Shown here piece by piece: positions 1 to 10,518 of a stretch of 64,000 bases of DNA. Location: NCBI GenBank assembly GCA_951394405.1, contig OX596341.1:1-64000 (forward strand). Reading direction: 5' to 3'. The notes under the pieces were generated by a model. It was not told where the DNA came from, made no database searches, and worked only from the letters and a program-made list of their open reading frames with translations. Numbering within the stretch: the stretch's first letter is position 1; every line of letters begins with the position of its first letter. Both the position numbers and the translations under genes were made by a program. Origin of the DNA: Coprinellus micaceus. Its lineage: Eukaryota; Basidiomycota; Agaricomycetes; Agaricales; Psathyrellaceae.

Positions 1-159
1 AACCCTAACCCTAACCCTAACCCTAACCCTAACCCTAACCCTAACCCTAACCCTAACCCTAACCCTAACCCTAACCCTAACCCTAACCCTAACCCTAACC
101 CTAACCCTAACCCTAACCCTAACCCTAACCCTAACCCTAACCCTAACCCTAACCCTAAC
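1..159. repeat. telomere, (CCCTAA)n
   Basis: Twenty-six perfect head-to-tail hexamers AACCCT run from the first base and stop at a partial unit. This is the C-rich strand of a TTAGGG telomere with its 5' end outward, so the window begins at a true chromosome end. No variant units are visible. Confidence 0.98.
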
Positions 160-1985
160 TTCACGTATAGCATCAACGACACCACCGACCGTTGTGCGTT
201 AGTACTCGTCAGTGAGCTGGCAACAACAGCTACCCCTGGATACCGTACACGTGTCACCAAATGCCACCGATGACACTTTGTCGTGCGGCGGACACCTGTT
301 ACTCTGTGAGAGAGATTCCACTGCATAGCAACGACGAGAGCACCGAATCTTTTGCGAAGGAGTTCGTTCGAAGCGCCTTTTTTGTACCTATTTATCGGTG
401 CCTTCACCGCCTTTCAAAACGCCGAGGTTGACACACAGCAGCCGATCGCGTATTTTCTTGGTAGGGGCGACGAAATCTGGCCTACAGCGCCCGTCGCTCA
501 GCCGATTATCTCACTTGGGTATTCGTTAGACAGCCGGCGGTGACGTCTACGTGTAGGTACAACACACGCGTCATATAGTGCCACCGATAATCCTCTGCGG
601 TCCATCACGTATCTGTCAAGCCATGGTAACCACCGGCACTGACCTAGAGTGTCACCGAGTCGCCCGATTGAGACCGGCAGGGGCTCGTTCGGAAGCTGCC
701 GTTTATGGCTACACGTCGATACCACGTGCGAGGCATTTAGCGACGGCGGTGTGATGCGACGCTCGATCGCACAGTGATCCACTGCGACAGGTATAGCATA
801 ACAGGGAGTTCACCGATTTCCGTGCGGAAATACTCGTTCGGTAGCCCTAGTTAATGGCTACCCGGTGGTACCACACACATGGTGTTCGGCGGCGTGGGTG
901 ACTCACAGTCGCGATTCGCACGTCCATTTCTGTATAGTCCTGTTTGCTGAGGCAACGAAATATTTATGGGGAATCGGATATGTGACTCCTCGTCACGCAT
1001 AAATATGCGTTCGAAAGCTATGATATGAGGCTACCTGACAAGCTCACACACACGCAAATCGGTTGGGTAGTCGATGCAGAGTGGTCTTGTACATCCTACC
1101 ACCTGGATACACAACCTGTTATGACCGCCGAGTACCATCATAACAAGTTTACACTCCAAGTAACTTGCTTGGATGGTACAAGAGGTGTGTCAAGAGGCTC
1201 CTCACAGCCTGTCATGGGAGTGCAGTACTGTATCACACTGTAGGGCATTGACATGCATGTATTAATTCAACGGCTATGCCGTATGTCACACGCAGGGGCT
1301 CATTTGGAAGCTGCGATTAATAGCTATAAGATGATATACAATACGTGCCGGTACGCGTCGGGGAAGTGACATAAAATAACGTCGCAATGTCAAATGGTAA
1401 GTTAAGTCGTTAAAACTCGCGTTGCACATCGTAGAGCTGGCCGAAAAGCACGCGGCGCCTGTCGTTCGAAAGCCCTCAACAATAGCTGCGTGGCGGTACC
1501 ACACACAGACCGATGCACCTCTTCGATGCTATGCTGTATCCCCTCGCATCCTGGATACATCAAACGGGCGTAGTGCACCGACGATAGCACCGAACGGCTT
1601 TTGTGAGAATGCGTTCGAAAGCCGCTATCCTCAGCTACACGTGGATACCACATGCGACATGGTACGCCCAGCCAGTGTTCTGCAACGCTGGATCGCATAT
1701 TTCCCCACTGCAATAAGCGTAGCGCACTGACGAGGTGGCCGATTCATGCACGCAGGTACTCGTTATGTAGCGCTGAATAATGGCTACCTGGACGTACCAC
1801 ACACATGGTATTCGTCGCCGTGGGAGACGCACAGTTGAGCTTCGCACATCCTGTCCCCTATAGTACAATCTGCTGGATCAATAAAATATTCGTGGTGCGT
1901 GAACGGAGAGACCGTTCGTAACGCGTAAGGGTGCGTTCGAAAGCTGTGGTTCGTGGCTACCCGACGGTACTTTACACGTAGAAAT
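160..1985. repeat. subtelomeric satellite with higher-order period of about 920 bp
   Basis: Degenerate subunits recur at roughly 120-180 bp, each recognisable by GTTCGAAAGC, then TGGCTAC, then GGTACCACACACA. Examples start near 690, 830, 1008, 1300, 1465, 1612, 1758 and 1931. Blocks separated by about 920-930 bp match each other best (690 with 1614, 830 with 1758, 1008 with 1931), so the subunits form a larger repeat of at least two copies. The short reading frames here are chance products of the repeat and no gene is supported. Confidence 0.75.
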
Positions 1986-1989
1986 CTGC

Positions 1990-2545
1990 ATGGTGATCGA
2001 TGCTATGAGATTCTACAACCATAACAGCCTGGCTGGATGTTGCTATGAGATTCAATGTGCGATAACACCTCCGAAAATTGCAACAAACTCCCAACAAATA
2101 TGAAGCACTTGAAGGGTCAACTTCTTCATCGGCAACATTGAATCTGAGTGTGTTTTGCCCAAACACACTCAGAATCTGTTATGAACGCCAACTGGATTCA
2201 TAACATGTTGAACAATTCAAAGACAAATATGGATTGTGGTATGAGATTCCACAGGGTATAACACCCCAGTTAAATGTTGTTATGAGAATTCGTGGGGCAT
2301 AACACCCAGTTGGACCCTGTTATGAGATTTTATGAAGCATAACACCCCGTTCAGACATCGTTATGAGATTTTGTGGCCATAACACCTGAAATGTATATGG
2401 CTATGAGGTTCCAGCCCTCATAACGGACAAAAAGCATGTCATTTTCCAGCCAGAAGACGGGTCGGAGGCCAACCTGTTATGAATGCCCACCGAACTCATA
2501 ACACGTTTGACCGAAATTCATAACAGATTGCTTGTATATGGCTGC
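1990..2545. repeat. array of short inverted repeats (GTTATGAG...CATAACAC)
   Basis: About ten units of the form GTTATGAGATT, 7-14 variable bases, CATAACACC lie in tandem, for example near 2001, 2041, 2177, 2239, 2279, 2319, 2360, 2400 and 2477. The two arms GTTATG and CATAAC are reverse complements, so each unit can form a small hairpin or cruciform. Arms are better conserved than loops. No coding potential was seen. Confidence 0.75.
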
Positions 2546-3059
2546 CATATACGCCAGAAAGAGGGAGAGGGAACGTTCCAGCTGGATGAATTCAGTCGTG
2601 TAGGTTAGGGTCAAGGCTGTGCCTGGGGTCTTACAGGGGCATTCATTCATGCAGTCCAACATATCTGTACACGATGGGATGTTGGGGGATGGTGGGCAAG
2701 TAACAACATGAATTTTGAAAGATGTCATCGCAGAGGGGTTGGGAGGACGCTGGTGGAAGGGGTTCTAAAAGATGGGGACAGGGCGATAATAGCGGAGCGA
2801 GGAGCGGGTATGTGTGAGTAAATAGGACTGACCTTTGAAGGCTTATGAAGGGCGTGCGCGGTTGAGGGGAGTGTGCTGCAAAATCTCCAGGTGGGGATTG
2901 TGACTTGTGGGGGATATGTGGCAGATGGGGGTCGGCAATGCGCAAGGGGGCAGAAGGGACCTTGAGCTTGTCTTGTTTGCTGGTGGGGTGTGGTTGGTGG
3001 GCTTGGCGGCAGAAAACATGGTCAGCTCGAGATGGCAATGAGAGCAATTTGTAGTGATG
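2546..3059. other. unique subtelomeric spacer
   Basis: G-rich spacer between two tandem arrays. The minus strand is open for 169 codons (2643-3152), but the translation is proline/histidine-rich low complexity and runs into the adjacent repeat, so I do not call a gene. Confidence 0.4.
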
Positions 3060-3766
3060 AGGTCCGTGGCGACATAATGGTATATTCAAATTATGTGGCA
3101 CGGATCTGTGGCAACACAACAGTGAGATCAGACCAGGGCTTTGCGACCACATGACGGTGCGATCAAATTATGTGGGAGGGATTCGCCTCGACATAACGAT
3201 GCGATCAAATTATGTGGGAGGGATTCGCCTCGAAATAACGGCTAGATCAAATTACCCTTGCAGCCGGACAATGATGTCACAGAATTATCTGGCGACGCTA
3301 CGCGACGACATAACGATCAGATTATATTATGTGGGGGAGTTTTGCCTCGAGATAATCCGGTGAGATCTACTGGGCTTTAGAAACTGGGGATGGCATGAAA
3401 GTCAGGAGGGATTATGTGGTGGCCATTGGGCTTGACATAACGGTGAGATCAAATTATTTGGTGGCCATTGGGCTCGACATAACGGTGAGATCAAATTATT
3501 TGGCGGAGATTGTCGGCAAGATAACGGTGAGATCAAATTATTTGGTGTGCCTGGCGTTCGAGATAACGGTGAGATCAAATTATTTGGTGGCCATTGGGCT
3601 TGACATAACGGTGAGATCAAATTATTTGGTGGCGATTCTACTCGAGATAACGGTGTGATCAAACTATGTTGCAGGAGCTGGCCTCAAAATGAGGAGGGGG
3701 GGTGGAGGAACCAAGATAGCAAGGCTTGCAAATTATTTGGGACGATTTGCCCGCGAAATAATTAGA
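3060..3766. repeat. 42 bp minisatellite
   Basis: Units begin ATAACGGTGAGATCAAATTA. Starts at 3437, 3479, 3521, 3563, 3605 and 3647 are exactly 42 bp apart. Earlier units start at 3151, 3193, 3235 and 3395, with irregular spacing around 3277-3394, and a degenerate unit lies near 3726-3766. Because 42 is a multiple of three, both strands stay open (87 and 86 codons), giving a 14-residue protein repeat that is almost certainly not translated. Units carry ATAAC and TTAT ends, recalling the inverted-repeat array upstream. Confidence 0.85.
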
Positions 3767-3979
3767 ACATGTCCCGATTAGGAAATTTGCGGGAGCAATG
3801 TCCCTGCATGCAGGGAGCGATGTGAGGTTATTAGTGAACGAGGCACAGTCCCAAGGTGTCCTAGAAACATACAAAAACCATTCTAGATCATGAACCTAGG
3901 CAACTCGGATCCGAGAAAGGGTGCAAATAGGCCTAGGGCGGCCCCAAAATAATAGGTGCCCGGCATTTTCATACATGAA

Positions 3980-4050
3980 TCTACATTTTTGTACACAAAC
4001 CTAGAAATAAATCCTAGTAGACCCCTAAAAGCCTAGGGAATAGTGTCAGG
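3980..4050 (+). repeat. dispersed direct repeat, copy 1
   Basis: A 70 bp stretch with ATTTTTGTAC, ACCTAGAAA, AGACCCCTA and GCCTAGGGA in that order. The same series recurs at 6263-6351 in the same orientation. It could be the end of an old element or an independent short repeat. Confidence 0.55.
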
Positions 4051-6262
4051 AACGACAATGAAAGAATTTGTCCTCCTTCCTGTAGTACGTGTACTCTCCA
4101 CCATCGACACTAGCGATAGTGATGGTGTTTCGAACACACGCCGCATGCCTCTTTACGAGACCCTGCTCGAGCGGCTGTTGACATATCTCGCAGAGCTCGG
4201 GTCCCGATTTACTCTTCTTCTTTGCGCTGAGAATGCAACATGTCATTATTTTATTCTGTATCCACGGAACTACTACGTACGTGTCTGCAGACTTTCCAGA
4301 TCCTGTTCTCTTCATGTTTCAGAGGGTGGGAAGGTACGAGGTGAACGTTCGGCGAAGATGCTTGACGGTTCGTTAACGCCCAGACCGAGTTCGCGCAGTT
4401 AGCGGATAAGCACGGAAGGTGCGATTATGAAAAGGGAAGTTGATCTTCCCTCAGTTTCTGGTTGCGATGTGCAGCACCCCGACGTCAGATTCCGGAGCGA
4501 GTTCCTATGTGCGAGTACCTGTGGGGTCCTTTTGTGCCGAAATTCCAGGGGGACATTTTGCAGTGCCATGCTTCGAAACCGCGTGTTCCTCGGAATGTGC
4601 CAAGGGGGATCAGTGATGGCTTCTGGTTCTTTCTCAGTGTAGCCACATTGCCCAAGGACCACGAACGCGCACCTTCCAGTCCGAAATGCACTTGAACTCT
4701 GGATTTTATTCTGTAGGAAACACTCGAAAGACATGCGCACACGAGATATCTAATCTTTGGCTACGCCCTCACAGCGGCGTTACGGGCCCGAGAATTTACG
4801 CTTCCGAGCAGTGTATTAAACTTCGATAATGAAACATTGACATTTTATGAAGCCCGTTGACGTGGACAGGTCGAACCGGTTGCGATGAGCGCCGCCGAAC
4901 TTCTAACACATATGAGAAGGGACAGGCGGAGAAGCGGATTCTCGGAACACCTCCTGAGGTCCTGGATCCCCGCTACGCCGTCCCCCCACCACTATTTTCA
5001 TTCACAGAGGTTCAATAAAGTCGTGTACTATGCTGCAGGTATGTGCCTGTTTGAGAAAACAGACGAACAAAACACTTACGGGAAGCCCGCACATTAAATC
5101 GTTCATTTACGTGTGGTCGGAGGCTTGCACCGAAGAAGCGCCCGCCCAGGTCTGGCCCATCAGGTACGAGGGAACCTCACGGACTTCGGATTACGCTCAC
5201 AGAGAACACGTCATTGTCCTACCGCGCATCGCATATTAAGCTTCTCAAATGTGACACGACGTCATCGGACTTCTTACCTCGGAACACATAGATTGCGAAC
5301 ATACGGAGGGTAGCACCGACTTAGCACCCTAATCTCTCTACCAAGCCCCCCGGGACTCGAATAACATTCAAAACATCGTTTATCACACATTGAAACATTA
5401 ACCCAGCAATATATTAAATTCCCCTGCGAACGTCTGAGATATGCGTCACCGGGGGGATGCCTACACAGGTGTACCAATGTACCATACCCGTGGAACACCT
5501 GTCGACTGCCCCGTGAGGTCCAACGATCAGCCACAGCAACCAAGCGACCCACCCCAACGACGCAGCGGCCCCCCGCGTACAAGCGCCCGGGTCTGGGCGG
5601 GCGGGAGCCCTGGCCTATATAGGGCACAGTTGACGTACCCCTACCAAGGCCGCAATGGTGCAGCGGTTAACGCCCTGGCTCACTTCCAGTCGGTCGCTCG
5701 TTCGATTCCCTCGGAAAACATATCTATTTTGTTTCCCTTGCGCGTTTCGGTTGCTCGGGCGGCAGACTGGAGGGACGAGGGGTGGGCGCCTAATGAGGTT
5801 CTCTCTGGAACCTCAATAAGCGCCCGTCCTCCTGGGCGCGTTGGGGCTTTCTCGTTTGAGTTTAGCGTAGAGGCTTGAATAAAAGTTATCATTTCCTCAC
5901 ATGTTTCCCGTGCCAGATTTGTAAAATAAGCGCCCAAGTGCGTAGCTCAAAATTGAGCGCATTTGGGTGTTCTAAAATCACAGAAACATCTCCAAGATGT
6001 TGGGGATCGATCGGAGACATGTTCTGTGCACGGAAATAGGCGCCCGTCGTCTAAATTGAGTACGCCGGGGCTCACAAGTTGGAACAAATCGGAAAAATGG
6101 CGAAAAGTCCGAATAAAATTCTGGAGGAGTTCGGGCGCGTCCGGATAATCACTCAGGGGTAACATCGAGGTGAGCGGCCATGAGGGGGACACGGGAATAA
6201 GTGAAAACTTAGCCAATTCCACGGGGAAAGCTCAGGACGGGCCAAAAGAAAGAAAAGCAATT
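4051..6262. other. repeat-flanked interval without a supported gene
   Basis: Bounded by the two direct repeats. It contains short frames up to 145 codons, none with a recognisable domain, and several short self-similar phrases such as CGGACTTC with CTCGGAACAC near 4940, 5190 and 5260. A tRNA-like relic and two TAAGCGCCC motifs (5817, 5927) lie at its right side. Confidence 0.4.
5649..5712 (+). other. tRNA-like relic (A box and B box)
   Basis: TGGTGCAGCGG at 5656-5666 fits a Pol III A box and GTTCGATTCCC at 5700-5710 fits a B box, with natural spacing and a CTGG/CCAG stem between them. The T stem does not pair and there is no 3' acceptor arm matching the 5' GCCGCAA, so it is not a working tRNA. 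A decayed tRNA or the head of a tRNA-derived SINE both fit. A TATATA sequence lies about 35 bp upstream (5616-5621). Confidence 0.4.
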
Positions 6263-6351
6263 TAGATTTTTGTACTGGAACGTAGGATCGTGTTCCGAAA
6301 CCTAGAAAAATACCCAACCAGACCCCTAGGCCTAGGGAGAATACTGTTAGG
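6263..6351 (+). repeat. dispersed direct repeat, copy 2
   Basis: Second copy of the motif series at 3980-4050: ATTTTTGTAC, ACCTAGAAA, AGACCCCTA, GCCTAGGGA. The order is the same and there are small length differences. Confidence 0.55.
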
Positions 6352-7250
6352 CGGCTTATTTGAGCCTAGCCTTGTTCTGTCCAGTAGAATCGCTCCCATT
6401 TCGAAAGTGCGTGGTAAGTACTGTGGCGCGTCCCGTGTTATGGCCCTCTGAATGGACGGTAGTCCCGCTACTTGGGCTATCTAGAGGCGGTCGTGACCAC
6501 TTCTCTCCCAATTCCGCTGCGTACTTCCAAGGGCTATTAAGTGAAGGACTCTACCTGCTCGGTGACCGGCTGTTCCAGAGATTTCTTTCTCTCGCAAGCG
6601 ACGTTGGTTGGATGTTTGGAAAACGTGGGTCCGAAATGGCACATAGAAGCTCTACATTGACGGCACTAAATCTTGCAAAAGCTGCGGTTTAACCGTACCA
6701 GATCCCCAGGCCCTCCTCCACCCACGGAATGTAGTGATAGAAATCGAGCGTGCGCAGTCAATGCTGTGGATGTCTTCTTGCGGTACGAGCTGCGCACCTA
6801 CTTGCACGCTTGGTTGTGGTAGTAGGGTTAGGCACTTCAAAACGGTTGGACTCGTCGAGTAGAACACGGCATCACATATGGAAAACCAAACCGGCGGACT
6901 CTCGCGGGCGTCGAGCCCATCGTAAGTGACGATGACATTCGAAACGGGGAGTGTATGATAGGTCCACTAGGCTTTTAATAGTCTTGATTCCATAGGAAGA
7001 CGTTGCTTCTAATCTGGCTCCGCAGTTTATTCATATTAGTCTCTACATTAGGCTCTGACTTCTCGAGTCACAGATTCTTGTCGTAGGTTTGTCTGGGACG
7101 AGGGAACTAAAGAAAACACCGAAGCCTGAGATGTCTACCACGGATATTACGACGAATTGCCATATCATGTATTGAGATTGGGCTTCTGTAGGACCCCAGT
7201 TAGTACTGCACACGCATAAATTGCTTCGCCTAAGGCGTACACAGACGAAG
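6352..7250. other. intergenic, nothing recognised
   Basis: No frame with a domain or a splice pattern that joins exons was found. The right-hand end is the promoter region of the peroxygenase gene. Confidence 0.4.
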
Positions 7251-7252
7251 CG

Positions 7253-7260
7253 GCTATAAG
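7253..7260 (+). promoter_or_regulatory. TATA-like box of peroxygenase gene
   Basis: GCTATAAG lies about 95 bp before the ATG at 7351, the spacing seen for the other TATA boxes in this window. Confidence 0.45.
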
Positions 7261-7350
7261 ACCCTCACTGAATTTCAAAGTTACTCCAACTCACCCACCC
7301 CTCACCCAGGAATAATCGCAAAAACGAACGCATTTCAAACGGTTGCGACT

Positions 7351-8795
7351 ATGACCGTGAACACATCCTTCTTCTATGTATTCACGTTATTCTCATTCTT
7401 CGCCCACCTTTCTTCAACTCTCGCATTCTCGTCGTACGGTTCTCTTTCTGGGTTATCCGAGAGAGAGCTCGACGAGTTAGTTGCACGCCTGCCCCAAGTT
7501 CTCCCTCCAAGCCCTCCCGGACCACTCGAGTTTAACGGCACCAAGCTGGTCAACGATGCTGACCATCCTTGGAAGCGACTTCGAAATGGAGATATTCGAG
7601 GTCCGTGCCCAGGCCTCAACACGCTCGCATCACACGGGGTGAGTTCACATCCCCATCTCCCCAATTCCTTTCAATCCAGCGGAGTGTGCGTCGTGTTCGA
7701 CCTCGCAATTCGTGCGATGCCGGCGTCTATATCGCCAAGAAACCTCACCTTAGACCCTTCTCGCAAAACCAGGCCTCACTTTGTTCCGGCGCTAACGTTC
7801 CTCGTTTCCAAAGTACTTACCGCGTGATGGAATCGCCACTCCTTCCCAGATCATCCAAGCCGTTCAAGAAGGTGTGTTTCGTCGTGCGATTCTATGTTTA
7901 ACTCTCAGAACACTCACGCCATCGTGTGACAGGCTTCAACATGCAGAACAGTGTCGCTCGAGTCGCTGCATACGCCGCCCACCTTGTTGATGGAAACCTC
8001 ATCACAGATCTTCTTAGTATTGGTGGAAAGACGAGCAGGACTGGCGAAGATCCGCCACCCCCTGCAATCGTTGGCGGTTTGAGTACTCACGGGGTCTTCG
8101 AGGGAGATACAAGCATGACCCGCGGTGACGCCTTCTTCGGGGATAACCACAGCTTCAACCAGACGCTGTTCAACCAGGTGAGCTGTATTGATAGTGGTCC
8201 TGAAGCGCGGGAGGCTGACAATTGTGTTGCTCAGTTCGTCGACTACAGTAACAGATTCGGTGGTGGATTCTACAATCTCACTGTCGCAGCAGAGCTCCGC
8301 CACCGTCGCATTCAGGAATCTATCGCAACCAATCCCCAGTTCGATTTCACTTCCCCACGATTTCTCACTGCTTTTGGCGAATCTACCTTCCCATACACGT
8401 TCTTTGTCGACGGGCGCATCACCAACCGTACGAACGCCGGACTCGACATGACTAACGCGACGCTCTTCTTCCGGGACTCCAAGTACCCTCGCGACTTCTG
8501 GAGACCCCCTGCACCGACCGCAGGTACTGGCATCCTCGATGTTTTTTCCGCATATCCCATCGCCGCAGGACGTAACATCAATGGAGTGAACACCTATACC
8601 CCTGATCCTACCAGTGCAGACTTCAGCCAGGCCTGTCTCTTCTACACCAACTTCGTCAACAAGACCGTCAAGGGGCTCTACCCCAATCCCAAGGGTGTCT
8701 TGAGACGTAACCTCATTATCAACCTTGGCTTCCTTTACGACGCGATCCCCGCAGCGAATGAATGCCCTGAGCAATTCCCATATGGGAAGTTGTAA
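7351..8795 (+). CDS. unspecific peroxygenase, heme-thiolate, long type (secreted)
   Basis: Exons 7351-7638, 7814-7871, 7933-8177 and 8235-8795 join to 383 codons, close to known long peroxygenases (about 370). The first intron is long (175 nt), the others 61 and 57 nt. The last is a multiple of three and reads through, which hides it. A signal peptide covers about residues 1-25. Visible motifs: PCP at 85-87 with Cys86 as heme-thiolate ligand, EGD at 172-174 with Ser176 (Mg2+ site), and Arg239 followed seven residues later by Glu246 (acid-base pair). Two C-terminal cysteines (QACLF, NECPE) match the known disulfide. Several NxS/T sites suggest glycosylation. The family (EC 1.11.2.1) uses H2O2 to oxygenate aromatics and alkanes outside the cell. 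The gene appears intact and stands alone. Confidence 0.95.
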
Positions 8796-10500
8796 GCCCC
8801 CGCATGACACATGTACCAGGAAGGTTGCGTCTGGCTTGGAATTTGATGGACACCTTCTGTGGTCCTCCTCGTTGTACTTCCCTCCGTAATGCTTGATATA
8901 TGACCTGTAATTCTTTCCGCAATACGCATTGCCGGGTTCCATTATTTGTTCAATTTTACAGTAACTCAAAACGCACCACATGTTAAATGTACGGTATGAT
9001 TCATGGTCCTTAGAGCGAGGTCAGAGTTCTGTTAAACGATCCGGGTTATGGAGCAAATAGAGATACCTCCACAGAGTCTCGAGCATCGAAAACTCGTTCA
9101 GGTGGTCTACAGGAGGGAGCGGCATGGATCGAGGTGTCACTCGAGTGCATACACACCGGGCCCTTAAACGTTCATCGAGTTCCGTTGACGCAGTCACCAG
9201 CTCGACCGAAACGTTCAAAGAACAGAGTCAAAACCCAAGCTCGGCAAAGTGGGGTTCGCCGAGCCTACCCGACAAACGTCTCTTTCGGACTCTAACTTCC
9301 GATGAGGGTTTGCTCCTCCAATGCGGCGTTCAGGCTCGACGTGACTTGGCGATCGCGTCAGATCTCAGAATATGTGCCGAGGTCGAAACGCTGGCTCATT
9401 TTGAACTCGTTCATGCTTAGGCTTGGTCGGTTTCACGGAAATAAGTCTCGGTACTCCGTATCGCATGTTCGACTTCCACGTCTCCCACGAAAGAGGGAAG
9501 GGAATAGGCCTCGCAATCTCTTCTGAAGGTCAGCGAAGAAACAGTGCCGATATAGGTCATAGGCCGACATATACTTATCGTATCCAGCTGATCCGCCGCT
9601 CATTAAGTTCGTTCGCCAGTGTTGGCCTGCGCGTCGAAGAGACGATGTTAGATCGCGACACTGTCGAATGTGGGGTAATAGCCGATCCTAGATAGTAGGT
9701 GCTCGTGAGCCGCTGGACATCATAGCGCATAATTCTCCGAGTTCGAGCTCAGAGAGCCCGTTTCGAACTAGATGAATAAATGAAGTGACTATCAATCTGG
9801 TGGCGCTGAACGTAGAACGGGGAGGGGTTAACGAATTGTGCTCAATCCGGTAGTGTCCCTAGACCCCAGGAAGTTGAAGGAACGGACGGAACGCGGGCGT
9901 CCCGAGGACTGCACTCAGTGATGTTCTCCATGTTGAATCCCCATGCACAAAGGACGAGTCTGGCTATCGAATTTTCCGCGCAGAGACGAGGAGGGGGCCT
10001 CCGAAACTTTACCTTGGTGAACAGCTGAGAACGAACACCCCATAACCAAACCCAGTGAAGATCAATGCGGAGGGATTCTAACCACAAGGTCGACACGGAC
10101 CTCCGATGTGCTGCTAATAGGTCGATGTGTGAGTCCAAACATCTCCTTGTACATCCTCTTCAAAGAAGTCCACAGGAAGCTCTTACGTACAGAAGGAGAC
10201 GCGTCTCCAGCGAGTAGATACATTTGGTAGAGCTTTGGTCGTAGGGGTAACGCAGCGAAGGGCTTTCCAAGGTCTTTTTGAACTGGCGCAACGGTTCCGC
10301 AAGGGGGTGTCGATCTACCTGCGATAGAGAAAGATGCGGAGGGGATGAACTAACGAACAACAACTCCGAGGATATTTCGCACCGTAGTTTTGAACCATGC
10401 GCCGTCAGCATTGTTGGAGCGAGCGAGATGGTCGACAACATCAAAGGACACTCGGAGGTACACCGAGAAATCAAGGTCGACAGGTGGTTCACATTCCAGT
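8796..10500. other. 3' flank and intergenic DNA
   Basis: Minus-strand openness over the peroxygenase (7914-8981) is a shadow. From 9000 to 10500 only short frames occur, without domains or plausible splice chains. I see nothing I can name. Confidence 0.4.
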
Positions 10501-10518
10501 TTGAGTGAAGTATAACCT

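Noticed and set aside
3395..3662. Repeat proteins of 86-87 residues on both strands
   Set aside because: Both frames are produced by a 42 bp tandem repeat (multiple of three); there is no start context, promoter or non-repeat sequence.
1..3766. CRISPR-like interpretation of the tandem arrays
   Set aside because: Context is a eukaryotic telomere with spliced genes; the repeats are contiguous satellites without unique spacers of constant length.
7914..8981. 355-codon minus-strand frame
   Set aside because: It is the antisense shadow of the peroxygenase exons, whose catalytic motifs fix the plus strand as coding.
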